Origin: Halichondria panicea
Taxonomy: Eukaryota > Porifera > Demospongiae > Suberitida > Halichondriidae
Assembly (NCBI RefSeq): GCF_963675165.1
Contig: NC_087383.1
Coordinates: 3,688,979 to 3,752,978, forward strand
Length of the DNA stretch: 64,000 nucleotides
Reading direction: 5' to 3'
This document shows positions 53,188 through 64,000 of this stretch, in pieces. Position 1 is the first letter of the stretch. The number at the start of each line of letters is the position of its first letter. The notes below the pieces were generated by a model, which ran no database searches, was not told the origin of the DNA, and saw only the letters and a program-made list of their open reading frames with translations. Position numbers and translations under genes: made by a program.

Positions 53188-53692
53188 TACCGTAGAAACT
53201 GGATTATTAGCACTTACTCGATTATAAGCGTATATATCTTTATTTGCTCAACTGTAGGTTTTTTGTAGCGTTTTTCCGCTAATTTTGTCTATCTATGAGC
53301 TAGCTAGCTTGTACAGTGTAAGGTAGCTATATAGCTGGTGATATCCATCTGGAAAGTCTCTCTGGACGTGCTGTTACCTTGTTTGATCATGCTGAGAGAA
53401 TATGAGACGAAGATGAGGTCCTTTTGTTCCAGTTCCTGGTTAATATGAATGTTTTTATTAAAATAATGTTGTGTAAAATGAACTCTAACATAATAGATCC
53501 AGTTAGAGTTGCCTGCTTGCCTTGCTTGCTCACTTTCTAGCTAGCTGTCGAGTCAGCTCTCATCACAGAGACATCCGGTTACTGGGTGGGGCTCCAAAGT
53601 GACTGCATTATAGGTGCATTCTCGAATATAAGCATATAGAGCTCTGCTATTGACCTCATGAGCGGGTGCGCTAATAGCCAGTTTCTACGGTA
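53188..53692. mobile_element. 505-bp MITE with TACCGTAGAAACTGG ends
   Basis: TACCGTAGAAACTGGATTAT at the left and its complement (CAGTTTCTACGGTA) at the right, with continuing weaker pairing. It lies between the receptor pseudogene and WDR41, where the end of WDR41 is expected. Confidence 0.75.
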
Positions 53693-53800
53693 ATGCATAA
53701 TTTTCAATCAAATTCAGTTGATAAAGTGACATAGTGATATACATGTACATACCAACTACATATGCTACTACATGAATGCACACTGAGCCGAGATCCTCAC

Positions 53801-56800
53801 CTTCCAGATAATGATCATACTGTCAACCCCACAAGTCACGAGCCCATGCTCAACAAGGTTCTTTACCACCTGAACGGTATACAGTGTCATCGATAAGAAG
53901 TGGCACATTATCATTATAATCATTAGATGTGTGTATTGCCCAATTGCTGTTAAATTATCTTGAGGATCTTTACCAAACGTTTAAGCTATTATCCCTTCTT
54001 CTGCCCTACTATGTAAAGGTAGCCTCTCAAGGACAAAAGCACCATACATTTGTGTCAAATGGTCCTTTATTCGAGGTACCCGTTCCATTTTATCCGACTG
54101 GTGTCAAATACACAATGTACACGAGTCAGAGAGTGTAAATACCTTGACATTACTTGAGTGTAGTAACAGTTCACCGAGTAATGTGGGCCTCACAGGAAGG
54201 GACACGCCTCCTCTTCTTCTAGGCCTCGATGGCTGCAATCTAACATACAATGTAAATGAACTCAATTATGCGATTAAAACGCCTAAAATCAAAAGATACA
54301 ACTACATGACTGTACCAAAGACGTATTGACCCCGCCTTTGACTTTACTTTGTAGAATGATAATAACCAACAATACCGTATAATAAGTATAATTATATGTA
54401 GAGTGTGTAGTTTTCGCTGGTCAAATCGTACAAGAACAACAGACTGCATGGTAACTAGGGCTGCATTGAGGGGGGGGCGAGGGGGGTAATTCGCCCCCCC
54501 CCGGGATATGGCAGATTCATTTGTACTGCTATAATTGTGATGACTTCGCCCCTCCTATATTTTTAATTTGCCTAATTCTCCCCCCCTGATCCAAAATCCT
54601 GGATGCAGCCCTGGTAACACATTACACTCAATCACGTACTCTATTCCAAGGAAGTCCTCAATGTGGACTTTGCTGGATTGGGCTTGGCTCTCATTCAATG
54701 GAGAGGAGATATCTGCAAAGCCAAAGATATATTTGCAATGTGTCTTGGAAGAATAGGGGAAGCCACTTGTTTCAGGCACAAACAATTCCCATGAAATATG
54801 CAATTTATACGGTAAGTCTAAAGATTACAGAAACTTACCGCTGTCCCTGCTTATTCGTGTGGGGTTTCCCCACAATCGAACAGTGCTGTCTTCAGACGCA
54901 GTCACGAGGATGCCCCTATTAATTAAGAGACACAATGAAAATCAGGGAGGGAACAACTAGTGAGGTACGTACGTGGGGGGGGGGGGATAAAGTGCACTAG
55001 CCATAAGTTAATACCACAAGTGGCAAAGCCACCATATAAGGAGGTATAATTAGCTAGACAATCTGAGCAGGCTCATATACATGTACACGATTGTACCAAG
55101 ATACGCCCTTGATTGTACATGTAATGTACACACATACCTGTCCTCTATAAAGTCCATACAGGTGATCGGTTGCTGATGAGCTCTGGAGTGAGAGGCCAGT
55201 GGCTTTGGTTGACCCTCGGAATCTGTGACAACGTCATTCAGTGTAAGCTAGCACAAAATGACTGTCAAACCATAAAGAGCAAAACTTACCTTCATAGGTC
55301 AGCACATCATAGACTTTGAATCCGTTGCCAATGGCCACAAAGATATATCTCTGCAATGCATGCAGAACAAAGGCAGCAGCTTACTCACTGTGAACAACTG
55401 GATCAAACACAACATTCCACCACACTCACAAATGTATCAAACCAGACAGTACCACTTGTTAGCAAACATTGTGAGACAAGGTGGCCACTCTTCATAGCGT
55501 GGGTTTAAATATGCAAACATACACATGTATCGTAGTTCTATAATTATGACTCTTCAGAGCATGGGTTTAAATATGCAAACATACATGTACCGTAGTTCTA
55601 TAAGACTCTTCAGAGCATGGGTTTAAATATGCAACATGTACCGTAGTTCTATAAGACTCTTCAGAGCATGGGTTTAAATATGCAAACATGCGTGTACCGT
55701 AGTTCTATAAGACTCTTCAGAGCTAAATATGCATGTACATGTATCGTAGTTCTATAATTATGACTCTTCATAGCATGGGTTTAAATATGCAACATGTACC
55801 GTAGTTCTATAAGACTCTTCAGAGCATGGGTTTAAATATGCAAACATGCGTGTACCGTAGTTCTATAAGACTCTTCAGAGCTAAATATGCATGTACATGT
55901 ATCGTAGTTCTATAATTATGACTCTTCATAGCATGGGTTTAAATATGCAACATGTACCGTAGTTCTATATGACTCTTCAGAGCATGGGTTTAAATATGCA
56001 ACATGTACCGTAGTTCTATATGACTCTTCAGAGCATGGGTTTAAATATGCAAACATGCATGTACCGTAGTTATATATGAACCACACATTTCCAACAGTAA
56101 CTATGTTTTGGTCACAGAATGCCAAGCAAGCGTTAAATTAATGTAAGCACGATGTAGTTAGCATGTTTTCACCTCATAATGGGAAACAATTTAATACTCA
56201 AATAAAACGTTTATCATACGTTTCTCAGTCAATCCCTTCCCCCTCACCCACTGTACATACCTCTCCAATGGCCATGATGTGTCGTATCTGCATGGAGGGG
56301 TACTGGCTTTCCCGTAGTGAGCTGGTGAGACACGGCTCCACACAGTTGATGATCTTCATGGCACTCAGCGAGTTTGTCGACCAAAGGAGAATCACTCCGT
56401 CACGTGACCCAGACGCAAAGAATGTTTCTGTGTGTGTAGGGGGGTGTGGTAACTGGTTGAAGCTACAGCGGATTTAGGTGTTACTGTAGCGCTATAGACC
56501 TAACCAGTCACTCACGAGACACAGTGGTTAGAAAAGTGATGTTCTCCTTGTGGGTGTTCATGAGGTAGCGCACAAACACAAGGCTATACTGATCCGTCTC
56601 TGTCATTGCCAGCTTGTTGATGTCAAACACAGCTATATAGGAATGAAGTTTAGTACCGCACATCATACACACATCACACACTTCAACAAAAATGTCACTT
56701 ATCAAATGTATGCTATCTGCCAGGAAAATGTGTAGACGACATGTAAATAACCACTATGCTGAAATTATAGGAGAATCATAAAGCTCAAGGCGTAGTACAC

Positions 56801-58128
56801 GTGCTACATGTACAGTATGTGTGAAATTCAAACAATGTACTGTACCCAATAAAGGTGGCGTACATTTATACATATATAGAGTGTGAGTTGGCCATATGAA
56901 TATTGATTACAGATCGTGGTACATGTATTTTTTCTGGACAGAAAAATTCGACCTATTAAAGTGATTAGTCGCCATACCTAAGCTTTTATAGTCGGAGGCA
57001 GCCACGACTCCAAAGTGCTTTCCATCCAATTTGAGCAAAGAGTGGACATCACCTGAACAGAGTATAGTATATGCAGACAGAGTTCTATACTCATTATGGG
57101 TTTTATGTTATGGGAGAGAGAGAGAGAGACAGGTGAAGCTTTGATTTGGTTGCTGGGGACAAATACAGCGACCACAATAAGAAAAGAACACACTACTTTC
57201 CCAGGAGTACCATCTACCCACATAAGCATTTTCCCACATCTAAGAAGTGGCGAACAATTATACATACTTTCATCCTCAGCCAGTCCACTTCTTTCGTATC
57301 TTGTGAGAAGTTTTCCGTTTCTATCCCAAAGACAGATATCCTTGCCTCCCGAACACACGATATCATTACCCATCTGAAGCAGACACTGTGTGTATGTAAG
57401 TGGTGGTGAAGATGAGAGGGGGGAGAGTTAGTGTGTGTAGCTATACACATGAGTGCTGTTTGTGAATGTGAATTTTAACCTCTGATTCTAACAGACGAGT
57501 CAATACATTTTGTAGACACTATGTAATTACTTGCGCAATCATGCATGCAAGGTACATTAACTCTTTCTACTACAATGTATCATAATTGACATACCTTCAC
57601 AAGCCCGTTGTGCTCAGTGATGATCTTTCCATCCAGGGCCTCTTGTAAAGGATCATCATCATTTAGACTCCAAAACTGTATCGGGAAGGAAGAGGTAAGT
57701 ATGTTAAGATGAGGAGACTAAACAGAGCTTTTAGCTTTGAATCGAGAAAGTACATGCAGACTCAATTCAGCCTGTTACCTAGTACAGGCTAATAATAACA
57801 CTCATTGTACGTGCATATTAAAGAATTGGTACAATCCTTACGACACTTCATGCAGAAAACAGCTGTAGCTATACTGACATAGGCATGAACAGTAATGTCC
57901 ATACAATATGTTAAAGTTAGACATAATTATGTATAGAACCAACAGTGTCAAGCACTTTTGAAGGTATATACTGCTCAAAGAATGACTTGCCTTCATGATG
58001 TTGTCGGAGTATGCAGTGATGATGCAGAGCTCTGAGGTATCACAGTGTGACTGGAGTGATAACACACACGTCACAGCCTCAATGCCTCCACGGAGAGTGT
58101 GAAGCTTCTGACCTGTCTGTCAGGGGGT

Positions 58129-58214
<86 letters not shown>

Positions 58215-58223
58215 TCAGGGGTG

Positions 58224-58254
<31 letters not shown>

Positions 58255-58271
58255 TCAGGGGTGGTGTGTGT

Positions 58272-58320
<49 letters not shown>

Positions 58321-58345
58321 GGAGTGTGTGTGTGGGAGTGTGCGT

Positions 58346-58396
<51 letters not shown>

Positions 58397-59100
58397 GGGT
58401 GGGAGTGAGTGAGTGGATAGAATAGTAATTCAGCAATTCAGCCATATATGTCCTTTAAGGAACCACACTAGTTTAGGTACCTGTGTGTTCCACACAATTG
58501 TAGTCCCATCATAAGAAGCTGAGATGAATCTATAGTAAAATATGAAACAGCAATCATTAACCAATCATACAAATTTGCAAAACCACACAGCAGAGGTAGG
58601 TCGAACAATTATCATAAAATGGAACCTTTTGTGGTCGATGATTTCTATGTGATGGACAGTAGCCATGTGACCGGAAAGAACCGTAACTTCAGTATATGGG
58701 TTCCTCGGCTGGTCGTCTGTGACCTGAGGGAATACATCTTCACCCTGTACCAGGAAGCAATGCATAGCGACGAACTTTCTGCTTTATTTTAATTGGTGAA
58801 GGTGAAATGATGAAGTTTTGGGTATTTAATTCGAGAGGATGCAAATATCTACATGTAGAACGTACTAAACTGATAATCAAGGCACTGAAGTGAGCTGAAC
58901 TAAATCTAGCTGATGCCGGCCGCTGTGGAAGTCTGTACCATGCATGTATTTAATAAGGTTGTGTCATGTCGTGTGTGTGTGTGTGTGTGTCCAAGTAGAT
59001 TGTACAATTTGTACTGAGTAGAGGGGCTCACCTTTCTAGTACCTCCTCCTGAATATCTCTGACCTCCAGTAGAAAACAATCGATTGAAAAACCCTGTCAT
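53801..59100 (-). CDS. WDR41: WD-repeat protein, WDR41 orthologue (15 exons traced)
   Basis: Exons in transcription order: 59100-59032, 58744-58626, 58529-58481, 58116-57991, 57675-57595, 57373-57268, 57052-56978, 56632-56516, 56427-56261, 55350-55290, 55222-55138, 54915-54839, 54712-54636, 54232-54143, 53869-53801. They join in frame to 456 codons (human WDR41 is 459), with no stop yet. Key matches to WDR41: NPYTE before the first repeat, [49 protein letters not shown] and [18 protein letters not shown]. Known: WDR41 anchors the C9orf72-SMCR8 complex to lysosomes. The intron after exon 4 has a GC donor (AAG|GCAAGT). The donor of exon 13 (GTGATT) is weak. The final short exon was not found; reading on past 53801 gives a stop after about ten codons. 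Exons 13-15 are the least certain boundaries. Confidence 0.85.
54452..54616. mobile_element. MITE in WDR41 intron 13
   Basis: TAACTAGGGCTGCATTG at the left and GGATGCAGCCCTGGTAA at the right are inverted; the inside has G8 and C8 runs. Relative of 50860-51050. Confidence 0.65.
55489..56078. repeat. Minisatellite of about 55-60 bp units in WDR41 intron 9
   Basis: About ten units with the core GCATGGGTTTAAATATGCAA, then GTACCGTAGTTCTATA and GACTCTTCAGA. Units vary by loss of CATGGGTTT or of AACATGCATG, and two adjacent unit groups repeat as a higher-order block (around 55710 and 55865). Confidence 0.9.
58127..58400. repeat. (GT)n microsatellite in WDR41 intron 3
   Basis: Long TG runs interrupted by three TTTGTCAGGGGTGG-type or GGGAGTG punctuations; part of the array repeats TTTGTCAGGGGTGGTGTG. 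The long open frames across it are artefacts. Confidence 0.9.
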
Positions 59101-59886
59101 AGCACTATAAAATCATGAAAATCCAGTGTTGTGTTGTGAGTTTTTCTGTCTAGTCAGCAAATTAGAGTGTTCTGCTGAGTTAGCATAATGCTTAAAATAA
59201 CATTCTTGCGTGTTGGGTGTTATGTAATCATGAATAATGGTATCATATCCCAGGAGTCTAGTAGATGTAAATCTGTATAATTAATGTGGAGCTTGTGTGT
59301 GGCATGGCAGTGTAAAAGAGAGCTCTTCACAGAATTGTAATCTGTTCTACTCAAGATAGAAAACCAGAAAGTGCTGTTCGTGTTTCTTCAAAGGTGAGCT
59401 TGTTCAGAGTGTGATAATAATCTTGGAAAACTATTTTCCTATCTCTAGCTAGCTTTTCGCTTCACGATGTTCTTACCTAGCTAGCTGGAGCTATAATTAT
59501 GCACATGCACTATAAGCCTTGAATTGTGCTAGCTTGGGGGGGGGGGTTAATGGAGGTGACAGCCTCCCCACAGCTCCCTGGCCAGGGCTAGGCTAGGGCA
59601 ATGAGAAAAGGGGCTGTGGGGTTGTTAAGGCTTTTAACTAGACTCTATGTTTGCCTTTCTTGATTTCTTTCATGATTTGTGTAAGCACTTGTAATTGCAC
59701 ACGTTTTGTACAAGTGATGTCTTGCTGTTTGGCCTTGGAATCAATTGTACACGCTCTTGTAATTTGGGTGTTGTGGGTGCTCTAGCTAGGTAAACTGAAA
59801 TAGGCAAGTCACTCCCATATTGCTTGCATACAGCTGTACATCTCCAACTGTCACATCGTTGCAAGGAGCTAACACAGAGTGTCGTT
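59101..59886. promoter_or_regulatory. Upstream region of WDR41, possibly bidirectional
   Basis: Presumed promoter side of WDR41. A G9 run lies at about 59537. If the exon at 59887 is real, this 786 bp is a divergent promoter. Confidence 0.3.
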
Positions 59887-59952
59887 ATGGCTACCACTGA
59901 CCACCAACTAAGAATGATGGAGAAGTTGCAGTCTACCTCTACAAAGGGAACG
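59887..59952 (+). CDS. Candidate first exon of an unrecognised gene
   Basis: ATG, then 22 codons (MATTDHQLRMMEKLQSTSTK plus two) ending exactly at a GTATGT donor in phase 0. An 18-nt in-phase microexon candidate with AG/GT borders lies at 61632-61649 (SVVKET). The peptide looks helical and protein-like, but no family is recognised and no strong later exon was found before the window ends. Confidence 0.3.
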
Positions 59953-62900
59953 GTATGTTGTGTGCGTATTGATGTTAGCTAGCCATGGACGTTGGTTGTG
60001 GATTCTGCGCTATCTTACTGTTTAGCAACACATTGTAATACTCAAATCTCAGCATAAGTATTAATCTCCAATTTAGGGCTTAATGTTTTGTATGTGTTTG
60101 CATTCAGTGGGGCACATATCAACACTTTCCATTACCAATGAAACTTAATAAGACGTTTGTATGTGTGCGTGTGTGTGTTGTCAAAAGTGGAAGTTTGAGA
60201 TAAAAAGACGGGTGTACTGTATTATGTTTTCCTCTTTTCAATGGATTTTTAGCTAAGATCGAATTCCGAAACCTGCCCACTATGGTGTTTGGTATGTGAG
60301 GATCGTTCTCTATACCTACTAAATTACTGTGTGGAATTCATACCTTCTCTCGAATGCATGTGGTATTATGATCCCCATTAGATTTTGATTTTCTTAATAA
60401 TTATACCAGCATAATTAATATTCATGAGCTTAGTTGGTCTTGTGCATAGTCTAGCATATAGTCTTTGTATGTGTTCTGTTTGTATCCAGTTATGGACACT
60501 GACTGACTGCATCCTGTGTAGCTTGTTGTATCAACATTGGTCCTTCATGCCACGGAATAGGCTCTGAAGAGCTTAGTGGGTGTGATCTATGCATGCTTCA
60601 GAACCCTATGATACACTGTACGAGAGACTGCGTTTTGACATTAGATTAGTGTACACTACTGGCTAAAAGATTCTGTTTGCTCAGAATGTGGTGTATGGGA
60701 ATACCTTTGTAATTGTTTTGGTCTTTGTTTAATAAAGGATCAAAAGCTCTCGTGGTCAGTTTTGGCAACTGTACAGTGTACATGTGCCCTATCTGACGTA
60801 TTCACTTTGTTTCATTATCTGGCTAGCACATCTTTGGGAGTCTATGTAATTTTAGAGTACTGAAAATATTGTTACAGTGAATAAGAAGAGAAGAGTGTCG
60901 AACTACTGATACTTCTACACAAACACTGTGCACAAAGTAACGTGACATCCTGTCAATTGCACGTGAGCAACTCGCAATTGATGACATTTGCGCATAATTA
61001 CGCAACGCACAGAATTTGTATAGTGAGTAAAGAGAAGAGGATCAACTCGACTATTGTCTCTATTTAGATAATTTTTGTGAAGAGATTGTCTCCTATCAGT
61101 GTGCAGTGAGCAGCTCCATGAGCTCTAAACGTTGAACGCGAACGACTAGCTAGAATCATATGTCATTGTTCGATTACCACACCCCTAAAAACGTCACGGT
61201 TAACATTACTAGGAGATTACTAGTAAGTTTGCTCCATCTGAAAAGGGCTAAGGCAATTTAATGATGCATGTGCCTCTTTTATGGGTAGCAGCATCTTACT
61301 ATCTAAGAGTGTGGTTTTTATTATAAGGGGAGTTTTTACTTTCTCTATACATGTACATGTAAGGGGGAAAGGGGGATATTCCCCCCCCCAACCCCTCTAC
61401 TTCAAAATTCTGTATGACCCCCTATGTACTGTACTATGGATTTAATTTGTTTAGCCCAACGTGAGAATTTCATAACAGTAATCTATTGATCACATACCAT
61501 TGAAGGTTGCTGGCACACTTCAGGCTTGATATTGTGACTGCACATACAATTAGAGTGATCTTTTGAGCACTCTAATTATAGCAGTGTAGAATCAATTAGT
61601 TTCTATAACCTACTGTTTGTCTATGTTGTAGTCTGTTGTCAAGGAAACGGTAATAAGATGTTGTGTATTAGAAGACCTCTGCCCTTACTGCCTTATAGAG
61701 TATTATTAGGTATGTGTGTTTTTAAAGGTGTCCATTCTTGTTAAGCAGTTTGTAAACAGAGCTCTTTGATTTCTATTCTGTAAACTTCCTCCTAAAATAG
61801 TATAACAGCATGCTTGTCCCTTAGCCTCGTCATCATTTCTCTAATTTCAAAAGCTGAGGAAGATTGTATCTGGGTGTGGTTGGAATTCGCTCTTTTTTGG
61901 CGAATTCCAATGACTAGTAAAACCATAGAGATTATACTAAACGTATACGTAATCTGTAAAAGCTGCCGTAATTACAAAAGTAGCTAGCTCAGTGTTTTAA
62001 TTTTAAATTAATATCATCAATAGCTATCTCAGCAGTGGAGTCTCTGTGCGACTACAAGCTTGTTTAGCACCACATCTAGCATGGATACGAATTGACTGTT
62101 AATTATTTTATAACATTTACGTCATGTTTTACAATACCGTTCTGAGGTTTCTTGGTGATAAAGTGCTGTGCACAAAGATTTGAACTTTGTGGTCACTGTG
62201 TTGTGTAGGAATAATTGTACTTGTACACTTATATAGGAAATATGTTTATTAACATGTGAACCTAACCATTTATTGCATTAACTGTGTTAGCTTGGAACAC
62301 AGTCGGAATGTTGCTACAATAACCTACATGTGCGTGTAAGAGTGAATGTGTGCGTGGTCACGTAGCTGCTTTCAATCCTACCAATTTGAACACTAAGAGA
62401 AGGGTGCATTCATTGTAGTCTTTCATTAGCTGTGGGTTCACGGGATCCTGTGTGGGAGTGTACTGACCTTTCTGGCAGATCCTGATGATACCCTCTTTGT
62501 TCTGGGAGAACTCTGGACTAGTGGATGTTTGTCAGCATGAATTGGTGCCAAATGTACATGTAGACAGAGGCTCGTGGTGTATCTGTTGCTGCTCTTGAAC
62601 AGTTAGGTGGAATGTGTATTGGGTATTATAGCATTTATGTAATCCTTCTCCCTGTGACATGCCGGGTACATGTAGTTCTCTACTGTGTTGTTCCCTAAAT
62701 CTATACTACACATGGTACATGTACCTTGTGTGGAATTAATTACACAATTACACCCTCCCTGACTCTCTTGTATATATAGTACAGGTTTATATGGTGGTGT
62801 GTTTATCATCACCACTTAAGCAGTTTCCTGTTACTGTTCTCTTGATTGTCTCTACTAGTCTGTTAGTAGTGTCTGCTGGTCCATAGTCTCCCAAAGGCCT

Positions 62901-62957
62901 CTCAATGGAACCCTTCAATTGTTAACCCATGTGGGAAGACTGGCTGTGTTATAGTAG

Positions 62958-63002
62958 TCTGTCTGTCTGTCTGTCGGCTGTCTGTCTGTCTGTCTGTCTG
63001 AG
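62958..63002. repeat. (TCTG)n microsatellite
   Basis: About ten TCTG units with one CGGC interruption. Confidence 0.85.
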
Positions 63003-63435
63003 TCTGCCCAAGTGCTGCATAGGCATTAGCTTTAGATTTCCACATAAAAGCTGTGCTGTCCAATAAAAGCACTAACAAACACTGGACTTACAGCTACCTA
63101 CCTACCTACATGTATGCGCTAGGCACTTTTTTTCACATTTTCATGCGAATACTCCAGACTTCTTACTGAGTCTATTGTGACCGTAGTCCCATTGCATGAC
63201 CTACCACCGCAATAATACCGTTCTCAGAGCCTTGATTGCCACCGCTTTGGTTGAAGTTCACTAAATTCTATAAATCTTGTACTGCAATTACAACTATAGT
63301 CTACAAACACGCTTCTAGCGGAGGGTTTAACACTGCACATGTAGTTTTCTAGTACATTTTAATATAACCCCATTGAACCCACTAGGACCTGTTGTACATG
63401 TATGATAAGCAGGTATACATGTACATACGTTTTAG

Positions 63436-63605
63436 TACCGTATAGCGCCAAATTTCCCCTTTTCGCAGGCTACTTAACATTTCAAGGATTTTGTTTTCAA
63501 GGATAGTCCCCTGTACACTACCGGAAGTATACAGTGATCAATTCTAATTTGAGGTGCATAATTTCAAGGTTCAAGTCAGCTCGTGAAAATTTAGCGCTAT
63601 ATGGT
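63436..63605. mobile_element. MITE with TACCGTATAGCG-type ends
   Basis: TACCGTATAGCGCCAAATTT at the left and AAAATTTAGCGCTATATGGT at the right; inside GATAGTCCCCTGTACACTACCGGAAGTA-like order as in the MITE at 21.1-21.25 kb. Confidence 0.65.
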
Positions 63606-64000
63606 GTTTTGGGTAGAGCATTTTGGGTGTAATAACTGTGGCCTGGGGCCTGGAGTGTGTTAGAGTGCATGTACATGTTACATTAAGCCTCTCTGCCAAT
63701 AAAACTGGCAGTCAGTGTGTTACAAAGCATGAGATGTCCAACATTGGTGCTGGTGCAATAGGAGGTTGTTTGGGTAGCACAGTAACTATTGTATGGTGGT
63801 TGGTGGCGTTGGTGGTTGGTGGTCTTATTCCTAATCTGACCACTGTCTTAGGATGTGACTGGGTTCACTACTTATCTGAATGGTTCAGGTGTGATTCTGA
63901 CCACATGTTTTCAGAGCTACTGTGTGTTGTCTCTCACCTGATTCCCTTGAGAGTTTTAGGCATTTTGGTTGATTGATTGTATGCCTGCATGTACCCACTC

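Larger units (their letters stand above)
59953..64000. other. Largely featureless region, possible intron
   Basis: No convincing exon. Includes a one-sided relative of the 50860 MITE near 61360-61425, a (TCTG)n tract at about 62958-63002, and a MITE at 63436-63605. An open frame at 63623-63976 runs to the window edge region, but its Gly/Val/Trp-rich content is not gene-like. A fragment near 62478 (DPDDTLFVLGELW, after CTGGCAG) could be an exon but is unsupported. Confidence 0.35.

Noticed and set aside
55489-56078. CRISPR-like regular repeats
   Set aside because: Units are tandem without unique spacers, and they lie in an intron of an animal gene.
58047-58445. Open frames of 76-121 codons made of Cys-Val or His-Thr repeats
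   Set aside because: They are translations of the (GT)n microsatellite inside WDR41 intron 3.
63623-63976. 117-codon open frame at the right edge
   Set aside because: No domain, odd composition, begins inside the flank of a MITE; no splice context supports it.

Overview
The window looks like nuclear DNA of an animal, most probably a demosponge of the Amphimedon type. It is AT-rich, has spliced genes with short GT-AG introns, no operons, a dense load of short inverted-repeat transposons (MITEs), and a tandem array of intronless seven-transmembrane receptor genes with no close counterpart I know outside sponges. The species call is inference from style, not from a marker gene.

Layout. (1) 477-3341, plus strand: a 12-exon zinc-dependent medium-chain dehydrogenase of the L-threonine 3-dehydrogenase type. 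(2) About 4.8-53.2 kb: an array made from two gene families. One is an intronless FAD-dependent amine oxidase of the polyamine/spermine oxidase type (five loci: 5719+, 7556-, 13740-, 25613-, 31905-; three open, two carrying one small frameshift each). The other is an intronless rhodopsin-like 7TM receptor (six open genes at 9850, 15916, 21914, 27922, 42275 and 45782, all plus strand, plus about fifteen broken copies). The oxidases sit head-to-head with receptors across about 0.65-0.8 kb, and this pair is the repeated unit. (3) 53801-59100, minus strand: a WD-repeat gene, assigned to WDR41 by several matching blocks; I could trace 15 coding exons. (4) 59.1-64 kb: mostly non-coding as far as can be seen, with one weak candidate first exon at 59887.

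History readable in the sequence. About 6.3 kb (7556-13739) recurs almost unchanged at 25613-31904. A second block (about 17.6-19.8 kb) recurs at 37.1-39.3 kb, where it joins an inverted copy of 20.57-21.66 kb; a third relative lies at about 44.3-45.5 kb. Degraded copies of the last recognised WDR41 exon lie between the receptor genes, so the ancestral unit probably contained a receptor plus the adjacent 3' end of WDR41. Short conserved blocks persist 50-110 bp upstream of receptor genes of both subfamilies, and a perfect inverted repeat is kept in three of the oxidase/receptor divergent promoters.

How the genes may work together (inference): divergent pairs of an amine-oxidising flavoenzyme and a surface receptor could be co-expressed. 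The oxidases lack the flavin-contacting lysine usual in this fold, so their chemistry may be altered. Near-identical duplicates could partly be unmerged haplotypes in the assembly.
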